Counted from the stretch's first letter, positions 1-5,320 are shown. The stretch: 5,320 bases of DNA from Dehalococcoidia bacterium (GCA_030690705.1 JAUYGE010000129.1:1-5320); one strand, 5' to 3'. The notes: generated by a model from the letters alone, not told the origin. Program-made: numbers and translations.

Positions 1-73
1 CGCGTTCTTCAACGTCAATGGCTACATCGCTCTCGCGATGTTTCTGGCTACTCTCGGAGCGATGTACGCATGA
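1..73 (+). CDS. C-terminal end of a membrane protein, probably UbiA-type prenyltransferase (partial)
   Basis: An open frame enters from the left edge (first full codon at 2) and stops at TGA 71-73. The 23 visible residues begin AFFNVNGYIALAMFLATLGA and are almost entirely hydrophobic, so they form a terminal transmembrane helix. The AFF-x-x-NGYI pattern followed by a final helix resembles the C-terminus of UbiA-family polyprenyltransferases (the 4-hydroxybenzoate or menaquinone-pathway type), recalled from family knowledge. That reading gains weight from the ubiE-type gene four genes downstream. UbiA enzymes are integral membrane proteins that attach the isoprenoid tail to the aromatic quinone precursor. 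The gap to the next gene is 46 nt, so the two are probably cotranscribed. That a gene ends here is fairly secure; the family assignment rests on very few residues and is tentative. Confidence 0.5.
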   Translation, partial: AFFNVNGYIALAMFLATLGAMYA

Positions 74-106
74 ACCCGACGGGGCTGGCCCCCGACATGT
101 ATTACA

Positions 107-114
107 AAAGGAGG
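107..114 (+). promoter_or_regulatory. Ribosome binding site deciding the GTG start of the binding protein
   Basis: AAAGGAGG is a near-perfect Shine-Dalgarno sequence ending 5 nt before GTG at 120. It selects this start over the longer open frame that begins at 18, which would overlap the upstream gene and put a polar, non-signal sequence ahead of the signal peptide. Confidence 0.85.
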
Positions 115-119
115 ACCAA

Positions 120-1073
120 GTGAAGTACTTCTGGTTCAGGACATGGCTTCTCATCATAGCGATGGCGATGGCGGCAGCGATGCTGCCGGCATGCGGAGAG
201 AAGGAGCCGCAGAAGCTCACGATAGGCCTGCTGCCGATTATCGATAGCTTGCCCTTCTATGTGGCCGAGCAGCAGGGCTACTTCAAAGACGAAGGCCTGC
301 AGGTGGAGTTCGTCACGTTCACCAGCGCGCTTGAGCGCGACACGGCGCTCCAGACGGGCCAGACCGATGGACAACTGGCGGACCTCATCGCCACCGGCCT
401 GCTCAACAAGGACCAGGAGCGCGTGAAAATCGTCAAGAGCACCTACGCCGCCACGCCCCAGCGCGCCATGATCAGCCTCATCGCGGGGCCGGGCGGCAAG
501 ATAAGCTCTCCTGCCGACCTGCGAGGCAAGAAAATCGGCGTTTCCGAGAATAGCCTCATCGATTACATCACCGACGAGCTACTGGGGACGGCGGGGTTGT
601 CGGCGAAGGACGTGCAGAAGGTGGGCGTACCCAGCATTGCCGTTCGGATGCAGATGCTCACCCAGGGCCAGCTCGACGCCGCCACCCTCCCGGACCCCTT
701 TGCCACACTGGCTGTGCAGTCAGGCGGGTTCGTCGTCCTCTCCGACAGCGCCGAGCGCATCGGGGTATCGGTGCTGGAGTTCCGCAAAGAGGTGCTGGAG
801 AAGCAGAAAGACGCGGTCAAGCGGCTGGTGCGCGCCCACGAGAAGGGAGTGAAAGCCGTCAATGCCAGCCCCGAGAAGTACCGCGCGCTGCTGGTGGAGA
901 AGGCGCGCCTCCCTGACGTGGTGAAGGAGAGCTTCCCCGTACCTGCCTTTCCCGAGAACGCCATCCCATCGAAGGCCGACGTGAAGCGCGCCGTGGACTG
1001 GATGATGAAAGTGCGCATGCTGCCCAGGGCTCTCTCATACGAGCAGATGGTGGACACGAGTTACTTGCAGTGA
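120..1073 (+). CDS. ABC transporter substrate-binding lipoprotein, NMT1/THI5-like
   Basis: This is the extracytoplasmic solute receptor of the importer encoded by the next two genes; it captures ligand outside the membrane and delivers it to the permease. Starting at GTG 120 it has 317 residues, usual for the family. Residues 1-24 are a signal peptide with Lys2 and Arg7 and a hydrophobic core at about 9-22. It ends in a lipobox, LPAC, with Cys25 the predicted lipidated residue (Pro at -2 is unusual but tolerable). The mature part opens with the typical periplasmic-binding fold: a beta strand LTIGLLP (33-39), then PFYVAEQQGYFKDEGL (45-60), as in NMT1/SsuA/TauA-type proteins. LRGKKIGV (134-141) is the usual second-lobe strand, and a charged helical C-terminus follows. 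Its position between a UbiA-like end and UbiE suggests a quinone-related ligand, but the ligand cannot be read from sequence. It is neither MqnA nor MqnD, as it carries an export signal and transporter partners. Confidence 0.88.
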   Translation: MKYFWFRTWLLIIAMAMAAAMLPACGEKEPQKLTIGLLPIIDSLPFYVAEQQGYFKDEGLQVEFVTFTSALERDTALQTGQTDGQLADLIATGLLNKDQERVKIVKSTYAATPQRAMISLIAGPGGKISSPADLRGKKIGVSENSLIDYITDELLGTAGLSAKDVQKVGVPSIAVRMQMLTQGQLDAATLPDPFATLAVQSGGFVVLSDSAERIGVSVLEFRKEVLEKQKDAVKRLVRAHEKGVKAVNASPEKYRALLVEKARLPDVVKESFPVPAFPENAIPSKADVKRAVDWMMKVRMLPRALSYEQMVDTSYLQ

Positions 1074-1090
1074 CCAGACCGATTTCCCCT

Positions 1091-1095
1091 GGAGG
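1091..1095 (+). promoter_or_regulatory. Ribosome binding site of the ATPase gene
   Basis: GGAGG lies 9 nt upstream of GTG at 1105, inside the 31-nt gap after the binding protein. It supports the GTG start, which also places the N-terminus exactly at the usual beginning of ABC ATPases (I-E-V-R-S-L-S-F). Confidence 0.7.
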
Positions 1096-1104
1096 CCGCT
1101 CCCC

Positions 1105-1857
1105 GTGATTGAGGTGCGCTCCCTCTCGTTCAGCTACTCCAACGGCGACGCGCTGTTCAAGAGCTTCGACTGGCGGGTAGAGGCGGGAGAGGCGTGGGCG
1201 GTCATCGGTCCGTCGGGGTGCGGGAAGACCACGCTCCTTTACTTGCTGGCGGGCCTCCGCCAGCCCTCACTGGGCCAAGTGCTGGTGCGTGGCCAGCCGC
1301 TGCTAAGGCCACGATTAGAAACGGGCCTTATCCTTCAGGATTACGGGCTGCTGCCCTGGGCCACTGCCTTCGAGAACGTGGCGCTGGGGATGCGGGTCCG
1401 CGGCGCGCCCTCACGGGAGGCACGCGAGCGAGCAACCGGGTGGATGGAGCGTCTGGGCATCTCGCAAGTGGCGGGGCACTACCCGGCCCAGATGTCCGGC
1501 GGGCAGAGACAGCGGGCCGCCATCGCCCGCACTTTGACCCTGGAGCCTGACCTGCTGCTCATGGACGAGCCGTTCTCGTCCCTGGACGCACTCACCCGCG
1601 AGGAGATGCAGGACCTGCTGCTGGCCCTGGGTCTGGGGGAGCACTTCACCACTGTGCTCGTCACTCACAGCATCGAGGAGGCAGTGCTGCTAGGCAGGCG
1701 TATCCTTGTACTCACACACCCGCCCATCGTGCAGGCGCAGGTCGTCGAAAACCCGGGCTCCGGCGAGCCCGACTACCGCGACGACCCCACCTTCCTCCAC
1801 ATGTGCCGCAGGGTGCGCGGGCTCGTGCAGGGGGCGACCGGCCGTGCGATGCGCTAG
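1105..1857 (+). CDS. ABC transporter ATP-binding protein (SsuB/TauB/ThiZ-like)
   Basis: This is the cytoplasmic ATPase that powers the importer formed with the adjacent binding protein and permease. All catalytic elements are visible in its 250 residues: Walker A GPSGCGKT (35-42), Q-loop glutamine Q78 in LILQDYGLLPW, signature MSGGQRQR (130-137), Walker B LLLMDEP (150-156) with catalytic Glu155, D-loop SSLDA (158-162) and switch His188 in VTHSIEEA. The Q-loop LLPW and the length are typical of the nitrate/sulfonate/taurine/thiamine-precursor transporter class (family knowledge). No long regulatory C-terminal domain is present. The start is GTG with GGAGG 9 nt upstream. The last 14 nt overlap the permease gene, which suggests translational coupling. 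The ATPase assignment is very secure; the substrate class is not. Confidence 0.96.
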   Translation: MIEVRSLSFSYSNGDALFKSFDWRVEAGEAWAVIGPSGCGKTTLLYLLAGLRQPSLGQVLVRGQPLLRPRLETGLILQDYGLLPWATAFENVALGMRVRGAPSREARERATGWMERLGISQVAGHYPAQMSGGQRQRAAIARTLTLEPDLLLMDEPFSSLDALTREEMQDLLLALGLGEHFTTVLVTHSIEEAVLLGRRILVLTHPPIVQAQVVENPGSGEPDYRDDPTFLHMCRRVRGLVQGATGRAMR

Positions 1858-2599
1858 GGGCTGGGGACTGGCCGCTACGCTGGCGGCGCTTTTCGTAGCC
1901 TGGCAGGCCGCAGCATGGGCCGCCGGCTCGGAGGTGCTGCCGGGACCGGCCAAGGTCACCGTCGCCTTCTTCCACGGCCTGGCGGTTGGAGGTCTCGCTC
2001 GCGACCTGGGGGTAAGCGCCTACCGGGTGATGGTAAGCATGGTGCTGTCGGTGGCGGCAGCGGCGCCGCTGGGACTGATGCTCGGGCTGAGCAGGCCCCT
2101 CTACAGCCTCACGGCACCCCTCGTATACCTCACCTTCCCCATCCCCAAGATTGTGCTCCTGCCTGTCCTGCTCATGTTCCTGGGCATCGGCGATAGCTCC
2201 AAGATTGTACTTATCTTCCTTATCCTATTCTTCCAGGTGCTGGTGGTGGTGCGCGACGCGGCGGCATCGGTCAGGCCGGAGCTGGCTCTATCGGTCCGCT
2301 CCCTTGGGGCGAACACCTGGCAGATGCTGCGGTACGTGTTCCTGCCAGCGTCGCTGCCGGCGCTGCTGACAGCGCTACGAATAAGCGTCGGCACGGCGAT
2401 AGCCGTCCTCTTCTTCGTCGAGTCCTTCGGCACGACGTCCGGCCTGGGCTACTATATACTGGTCAAGGGCTGGGGCCGCCTGGCCTACGTGGACATGTAC
2501 GCCGGAGTGCTGGCCATGGCTCTGCTAGGCCTGGCCCTCTACTTCAGCCTCGAGCTGCTGGAGCGGCGCACGTGTGCGTGGCTCCAGGCGGGGAGGTAA
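1844..2599 (+). CDS. ABC transporter permease (BPD_transp_1, SsuC/TauC-like)
   Basis: This is the membrane channel subunit of the importer. I chose GTG 1844, which overlaps the ATPase end by 14 nt and gives 251 residues, the usual family size. The open frame continues 46 codons upstream to a TTG at 1706, but that stretch lies inside the ATPase gene and encodes a polar Ser/Thr/Pro/Cys-rich peptide with no family character. About six hydrophobic segments are visible, near residues 9-27, 60-82, 88-113, 119-136, 180-195 and 216-236. LPGPAKV (32-38) matches the conserved LPxPxxV after the first helix of SsuC/TauC relatives. The cytoplasmic EAA loop, which docks on the ATPase, lies at about 143-181: VRPELALSVRSLGA, then VFLPASLPALLTALRIS. 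The C-terminus ends with LELLERR, also usual. UbiE follows one base after the stop. A purine-rich CAGGGGG just upstream of the GTG is a weak ribosome binding site. Confidence 0.92.
   Translation: MRCARGWGLAATLAALFVAWQAAAWAAGSEVLPGPAKVTVAFFHGLAVGGLARDLGVSAYRVMVSMVLSVAAAAPLGLMLGLSRPLYSLTAPLVYLTFPIPKIVLLPVLLMFLGIGDSSKIVLIFLILFFQVLVVVRDAAASVRPELALSVRSLGANTWQMLRYVFLPASLPALLTALRISVGTAIAVLFFVESFGTTSGLGYYILVKGWGRLAYVDMYAGVLAMALLGLALYFSLELLERRTCAWLQAGR
2591..2596 (+). promoter_or_regulatory. Ribosome binding site of ubiE inside the permease end
   Basis: GGGAGG lies 4 nt before ATG 2601 and within the last codons of the permease gene, whose stop is TAA 2597-2599. It selects ATG 2601 over the in-frame GTG at 2574, which would add nine residues not found in the family. 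The arrangement suggests coupled translation of permease and methyltransferase. Confidence 0.75.
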
Positions 2600-2600
2600 C

Positions 2601-3368
2601 ATGGTCCAGCTTCAGGGCGAGGCGCGCCGGGAGTACGTCGCCCGCATGTTCACCCGCATCGCCGGTCGGTACGACCTGATGAACAGCGTGATGACGCTGG
2701 GCATGCACCATCGCTGGCGGCGCGAGGTGGCTGAGCTGGCCTCGCGCGGACTGGAAGAGCCTGCCCTGAGCCGAAGCCCTGAGCGAAGCGAAGGGTCACC
2801 GAAGGGGCTGGCCTTGGACGTAGCCGCCGGCACCGGCGACCTGACCCTGGCCCTCTCAACGCACGAGAACATCACCCGGGCCGTTGGCCTCGACCTGCTG
2901 CCCGTCATGCTCCATCTGGCCGGGGAAAAGGCGTTCAAGCGCAACGCCGGCCGGGTACACTTCGTAGCGGGCGACGCCCTCCGCCTTCCTTTCCGGGACA
3001 ATACGTTCGCCTGCGCGACCTGCGCTTTCGGGCTGCGTAACATGCCCGGCGTGCGCGACGCGCTGGCGGAGATGGCGCGGGTCCTGCGGCCGGGCGGTGC
3101 GCTGGTCACGCTGGAGATCGTGCCCCTGGACCCCGGGCGCTGGACGACGCCCTTCCTGCGCTTCTACTTCCGTCAGGTCATACCGAGGCTGGGAGGCTTG
3201 ATCACCGGCGATCGCGAGGCTTACACCTACCTGCGCGAGTCCGCAGACCGGTTCCCCACGCCGTACCACCTGGTCGAGATAATGGAGGATGTGGGGTTGG
3301 ATAGCGTGACGTACAGGTACGTCGGCCTGCGCATGATGGCGATACACAGGGGCGTGAAGCTGGTCTAG
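2601..3368 (+). CDS. ubiE: UbiE/MenG-type quinone C-methyltransferase (demethylmenaquinone methyltransferase)
   Basis: This SAM-dependent enzyme methylates the quinone ring in the last step of menaquinone synthesis (and a C-methylation step of ubiquinone synthesis), acting at the cytoplasmic membrane face. The 255 residues show the family signatures. YDLMNSVMTLGMHHRW (24-39) matches the first UbiE signature except Thr32 where Ser is usual. The SAM-binding motif I is ALDVAAGTGDLTLAL (71-85). FGLRNM follows at about 143-148, then RVLRPGGALVTLEIV (second signature region) and YLRESADRFP near residue 213. Between Trp39 and motif I there are about 16 more residues than I recall in the E. coli and Bacillus enzymes. 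The excess coincides with a repeat element (2763-2807). The insert lies before the catalytic core in a linker, so activity is plausible but untested. With no other quinone genes complete in view, menaquinone versus ubiquinone cannot be decided; menaquinone is likelier for an anaerobe. Confidence 0.95.
   Translation: MVQLQGEARREYVARMFTRIAGRYDLMNSVMTLGMHHRWRREVAELASRGLEEPALSRSPERSEGSPKGLALDVAAGTGDLTLALSTHENITRAVGLDLLPVMLHLAGEKAFKRNAGRVHFVAGDALRLPFRDNTFACATCAFGLRNMPGVRDALAEMARVLRPGGALVTLEIVPLDPGRWTTPFLRFYFRQVIPRLGGLITGDREAYTYLRESADRFPTPYHLVEIMEDVGLDSVTYRYVGLRMMAIHRGVKLV
2763..2807 (+). repeat. Dispersed GAAG/CCCTGAG-type repeat absorbed in frame into ubiE
   Basis: The segment is built of short repeats. 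CCCTGAGCCGAAG (2764-2776) is followed immediately by CCCTGAGCGAAG (2777-2788). CGAAGGG (2789-2795) recurs as CGAAGGGG (2800-2807). Positions 2777-2795 can fold into a hairpin with CCCT paired to AGGG, a tandem G-A mismatch, GC paired to GC and a GAA loop. It encodes about LSRSPERSEGSPKG (residues 56-69), a peptide foreign to UbiE. Strings of this kind (CCCTGAGCGAAGCGAAGGG) are familiar as dispersed intergenic repeats in several GC-rich bacterial lineages, including Chloroflexota, as I recall. That the copy is mobile or dispersed in this genome is inference, since only one copy lies in the window. Confidence 0.65.
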
Positions 3369-3389
3369 CGCGCCTGCATCCCCGCCAAT

Positions 3390-3411
3390 CGCGTTACCTC
3401 AGAGTACCGCG
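3390..3411. other. Imperfect hairpin downstream of ubiE (possible transcript end)
   Basis: CGCGTTAC (3390-3397) and GTACCGCG (3404-3411) form an 8-position stem with one T-C mismatch around a 6-nt loop, starting 22 nt after the ubiE stop. No T-run follows, so it is not a classical intrinsic terminator. It could stabilise the 3' end of the operon message or help a Rho-dependent end. It may also be chance in GC-rich DNA. Confidence 0.3.
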
Positions 3412-3416
3412 GCCAA

Positions 3417-3431
3417 GCGGGATGGACCCGC
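3417..3431. other. Short perfect hairpin in the ubiE-kinase intergenic region
   Basis: GCGGG (3417-3421) and CCCGC (3427-3431) can pair perfectly around the 5-nt loop ATGGA. It lies 5 nt after the previous hairpin. No T-run follows. A 5-bp GC stem is expected by chance fairly often at this base composition. Confidence 0.2.
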
Positions 3432-3486
3432 GTGAACCGCCGGCTGCGACGCGGAGCAGACGAATCACGCCCAGCTCCTGTTATGT

Positions 3487-3492
3487 TAGAAT
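3487..3492 (+). promoter_or_regulatory. Possible -10 element of the kinase promoter
   Basis: TAGAAT sits in a locally AT-rich patch (TTATGTTAGAAT, 3481-3492) inside otherwise GC-rich intergenic DNA, 23 nt before the kinase start codon. No convincing -35 hexamer is seen 16-18 nt upstream (ATCACG is the best placed). This is a weak call, supported by position and by the need for a promoter after a 147-nt gap. Confidence 0.3.
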
Positions 3493-3515
3493 CTCCGTGT
3501 AAAGGCAGGGGATCG

Positions 3516-5320
3516 ATGCCAGTCTATGCTTCTCCTCCCCGGGCGAGTCTGCAAAGAAGGATAGTCCTCCTCGTGGTAGGTGGCATGGTGGTGGTGCTGG
3601 TGGGGTTCGGCATCTCCTCCTTTCTGGCCGTCCGCGAGAGCATAGGCCGCACCCTCCAGGAGCGCCTCGCCGTGGCGCGCACCACCGCGGGCCACCTGGA
3701 ATATGTGCTGCAGCAGAACCTCAAACGCCTTGAGGACATCGCCTTCGTCCCCGGTATAGACCTCGAAGACCGTGACCTGGAGCCTGAGAAGAGGGCTGTC
3801 CATGACGCCTACCTCTACTCCATCTTCAACGACGGAGTGCTGCTCCTGAGCAAGGAAGGCGCCGTGCTCTGGGCGGAACCAAATAGCTTGCAGACCACCA
3901 CCCCCGGTCTTGATGGCCTCCCTCATGTGCGCCGGGCCCTGGAAACCGGCAGGGCCGGTTTCTCCAGCGTCTTTGTCGAATCCTCCGGCAAGGCCGTGGT
4001 ATCGGCCATGGCCCCGTTGCGTAACCGGGCGGGAGAGATCGTTGGCATAGCCGTGGGGAACATAGACCTCAGCAGCGCCAGCCTGCTGAAGACGCTCCCC
4101 GTACTCAGCCTCGGGCAGACGGGATACATAGAGGTGGTGGACGGCAACGGAGTGGTGATAGCCAGCAGCAATCTCCAGCGAGTGTTACAGGAGAGCGACC
4201 ACGGCAATATCCTGGCTGACCTCATCAAGCGACGCAAGGAGACCAGCGGGACGTGCCACAGCTGCCATGCCGCAGCTGAACAGGAGCAAAGGGAGACGGA
4301 GGTGCTGGCATTCGCTCCCCTCCCTACCTTCCCCTGGGGAATCAGCATCAGGCAATCGGAGAGAGAGGCGCTGGGGCCAGCGCGCAACCTCGAACGGAGT
4401 TTCGTCATCATGGGTCTGGTCCTGCTGGGCATCTCACTGGGTATGGCCTGGGGGACCGCCAGGAGCGTGGTGAGACCGATAGGGGTGCTGATCGACGCCG
4501 CTCGCCGGATATCCTCAGGCAATCTCACCGAGCCCATACCTAACCAGGGAAAAGACGAGCTTGGCCTGCTCTCCCAGTCTCTGGATGAAATGAGGGAGAA
4601 ACTCAGGCTGTCGCACGAGGAGTTGGACAGGCTGAACCGGGAGCTGGAGAAGCGAGCGGCAGACAGGACAAAAGAGCTGGCAGCCCTGGTGCAGACCTCC
4701 CAGGCACTAGCGCTACTCACCCTCGACCTGGACACCCTGCTGAGAAGCATCATCGAGACCGCCATGAAAACCCTGGAGGGGGCCGACGCCGGCGCCCTCC
4801 TCCTCTATGACACCGACACGGGCAAGCTGGTGGCCCGGTCGTCCCTGGGCTACGACCTCGAAGCGCTTTCCCGGGTGAGGCTCAACCCCGGGGAAGCCAT
4901 AGTGGGCAAGGTCTTCGCCACCGGGGAGGCCATGATGTACTCCACGCCGGAGGAGGTCTCGCGGGGCATCTCCGATGCCGCCCCCGGGAACATGACCTGG
5001 CTCTTCAGGGCCCGCTCCGGCGCTCAGCCTCAAAGCGCCATCTGCGTCCCGCTGAGGTCCAAGGAGAAGACCCTCGGCAGCCTCATCCTGGTCAGCCTGA
5101 GCCGTTCCAACGCCTTCTCGCCGCTCGACCTTCGCCTCCTGTCCGCCTTCGCGGCCCAGGCCGCGCTGGCCATTGAGAACGCCACCCTCTACGAGGAGCT
5201 TCAGCGCAAGGAAGCCCTCCGGGGGGAGCTGCTGCGGAAGGTAATCACGGCACAGGAGGACGAGCGCAAGCGCATCGCCCGGGACCTGCATGACGACACG
5301 AGCCAGTATCTGGCGGCCTT
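3516..5320 (+). CDS. Sensor histidine kinase with Cache-like heme-motif sensor, HAMP, GAF and NarX-type HisKA_3 (3' truncated)
   Basis: This membrane receptor kinase would phosphorylate a response regulator, probably of the NarL/FixJ type. The frame is open for 601 codons from ATG 3516 and runs off the window, so the ATP-binding domain is missing. In order: TM1 about 16-39; an extracytoplasmic region 40-295 resembling a double Cache domain, with LGQTGYIEVVDGNGVVIASS in its second lobe; TM2 about 296-315; HAMP about 316-365 (RPIGVLIDAARRISSGNL); a charged coiled coil about 356-395; a GAF domain about 405-560; and the phosphoacceptor box DERKRIARDLHDDTSQ with His592, Asp593 and Gln597. CHSCH at 247-251 is a CxxCH c-type heme attachment motif in the membrane-proximal Cache lobe, on the side of the membrane where such heme is attached. 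AGGGG at 3507-3511 is a closely spaced ribosome site. An in-frame ATG at 3483 lacks one and overlaps the possible -10. Confidence 0.92.
   Translation, partial: MPVYASPPRASLQRRIVLLVVGGMVVVLVGFGISSFLAVRESIGRTLQERLAVARTTAGHLEYVLQQNLKRLEDIAFVPGIDLEDRDLEPEKRAVHDAYLYSIFNDGVLLLSKEGAVLWAEPNSLQTTTPGLDGLPHVRRALETGRAGFSSVFVESSGKAVVSAMAPLRNRAGEIVGIAVGNIDLSSASLLKTLPVLSLGQTGYIEVVDGNGVVIASSNLQRVLQESDHGNILADLIKRRKETSGTCHSCHAAAEQEQRETEVLAFAPLPTFPWGISIRQSEREALGPARNLERSFVIMGLVLLGISLGMAWGTARSVVRPIGVLIDAARRISSGNLTEPIPNQGKDELGLLSQSLDEMREKLRLSHEELDRLNRELEKRAADRTKELAALVQTSQALALLTLDLDTLLRSIIETAMKTLEGADAGALLLYDTDTGKLVARSSLGYDLEALSRVRLNPGEAIVGKVFATGEAMMYSTPEEVSRGISDAAPGNMTWLFRARSGAQPQSAICVPLRSKEKTLGSLILVSLSRSNAFSPLDLRLLSAFAAQAALAIENATLYEELQRKEALRGELLRKVITAQEDERKRIARDLHDDTSQYLAA

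Noticed and set aside
18..119. N-terminal extension of the binding protein from ATG 18
   Set aside because: The extension overlaps the upstream gene end, is polar and Cys/His-containing, and would bury the signal peptide. AAAGGAGG at 107-114 points to GTG 120.
563..1057. Antisense open frame of 164 codons opposite the binding protein
   Set aside because: Composition is Ser/Thr/Ala-rich with no recognisable domain, and the sense strand has a complete family-length gene with a good ribosome binding site.
120..1073. Binding protein as the futalosine-pathway enzyme MqnA or MqnD
   Set aside because: Those enzymes share the fold but are cytoplasmic. This protein has a signal peptide with lipobox Cys25, the NMT1-type opening sequence, and adjacent ATPase and permease genes.
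3398..3431. Resemblance of AGAGTACCGCGG to a T-box antiterminator
   Set aside because: The key TGG that pairs with the tRNA acceptor end is absent, no terminator with a T-run follows, and the downstream gene is a kinase rather than an amino-acid or aminoacyl-tRNA gene.
3483..3515. Alternative kinase start at ATG 3483, adding 11 residues
   Set aside because: No ribosome binding site precedes it and it overlaps the candidate -10 element. ATG 3516 has AGGGG just upstream and already gives a short cytoplasmic lead before TM1.
3923..4765. Antisense open frame of 280 codons opposite the kinase
   Set aside because: It is Ser/Arg-rich without any family motif, and mirrors a GC-rich coding strand whose sense frame encodes clear TM, HAMP and GAF sequence. 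The neighbouring antisense frames at 3486-3926 and 4713-5291 are rejected for the same reason.
1..5320. tRNA or rRNA genes, CRISPR arrays, insertion sequences
   Set aside because: By eye there are no cloverleaf-like blocks, regularly spaced repeats, transposase motifs or terminal inverted repeats. Coding sequence fills nearly all of the window, and no gene-free stretch exceeds 147 nt.

Overview
The window is GC-rich bacterial DNA in which every supported gene lies on the + strand. The bacterial assignment rests on Shine-Dalgarno sites, GTG starts and a lipoprotein signal peptide. The lineage cannot be fixed from the sequence alone. High GC, a GAAG/CCCTGAG-type dispersed repeat and a quinone gene cluster fit an anaerobic or facultative environmental bacterium. 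Chloroflexota (Dehalococcoidia-like) is my first guess and a deltaproteobacterial lineage the second, both with low confidence.

Layout. Positions 1-73 hold the last codons of a membrane protein whose C-terminus resembles a UbiA-type prenyltransferase. A tightly packed four-gene set follows: a lipoprotein substrate-binding protein (120-1073), an ABC ATPase (1105-1857), an ABC permease (1844-2599, overlapping the ATPase by 14 nt) and a UbiE/MenG quinone methyltransferase (2601-3368, one base after the permease stop). Spacing is 46, 31, -14 and 1 nt, so this looks like one transcription unit. A 147-nt intergenic region with two small hairpins and a possible promoter separates it from a large sensor histidine kinase (3516 to the window end, truncated there).

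How the genes work together. UbiE/MenG performs the last C-methylation in menaquinone or ubiquinone synthesis, and a UbiA-type enzyme would attach the polyprenyl tail. A complete importer of the NMT1/THI5-SsuABC-TauABC type is sandwiched between them, which suggests that its substrate is linked to quinone synthesis rather than being nitrate, sulfonate or taurine. The substrate is not determinable here. The kinase has an extracytoplasmic Cache-like domain carrying a CxxCH c-type heme motif, then HAMP, GAF and a NarX-type (HisKA_3) phosphoacceptor box. It is therefore a candidate redox or gas sensor next to respiratory quinone genes.

The points most worth a second look are the heme motif inside the kinase sensor domain, the importer embedded between quinone genes, and a dispersed repeat that has been absorbed in frame into UbiE as an insertion of about 16 residues.
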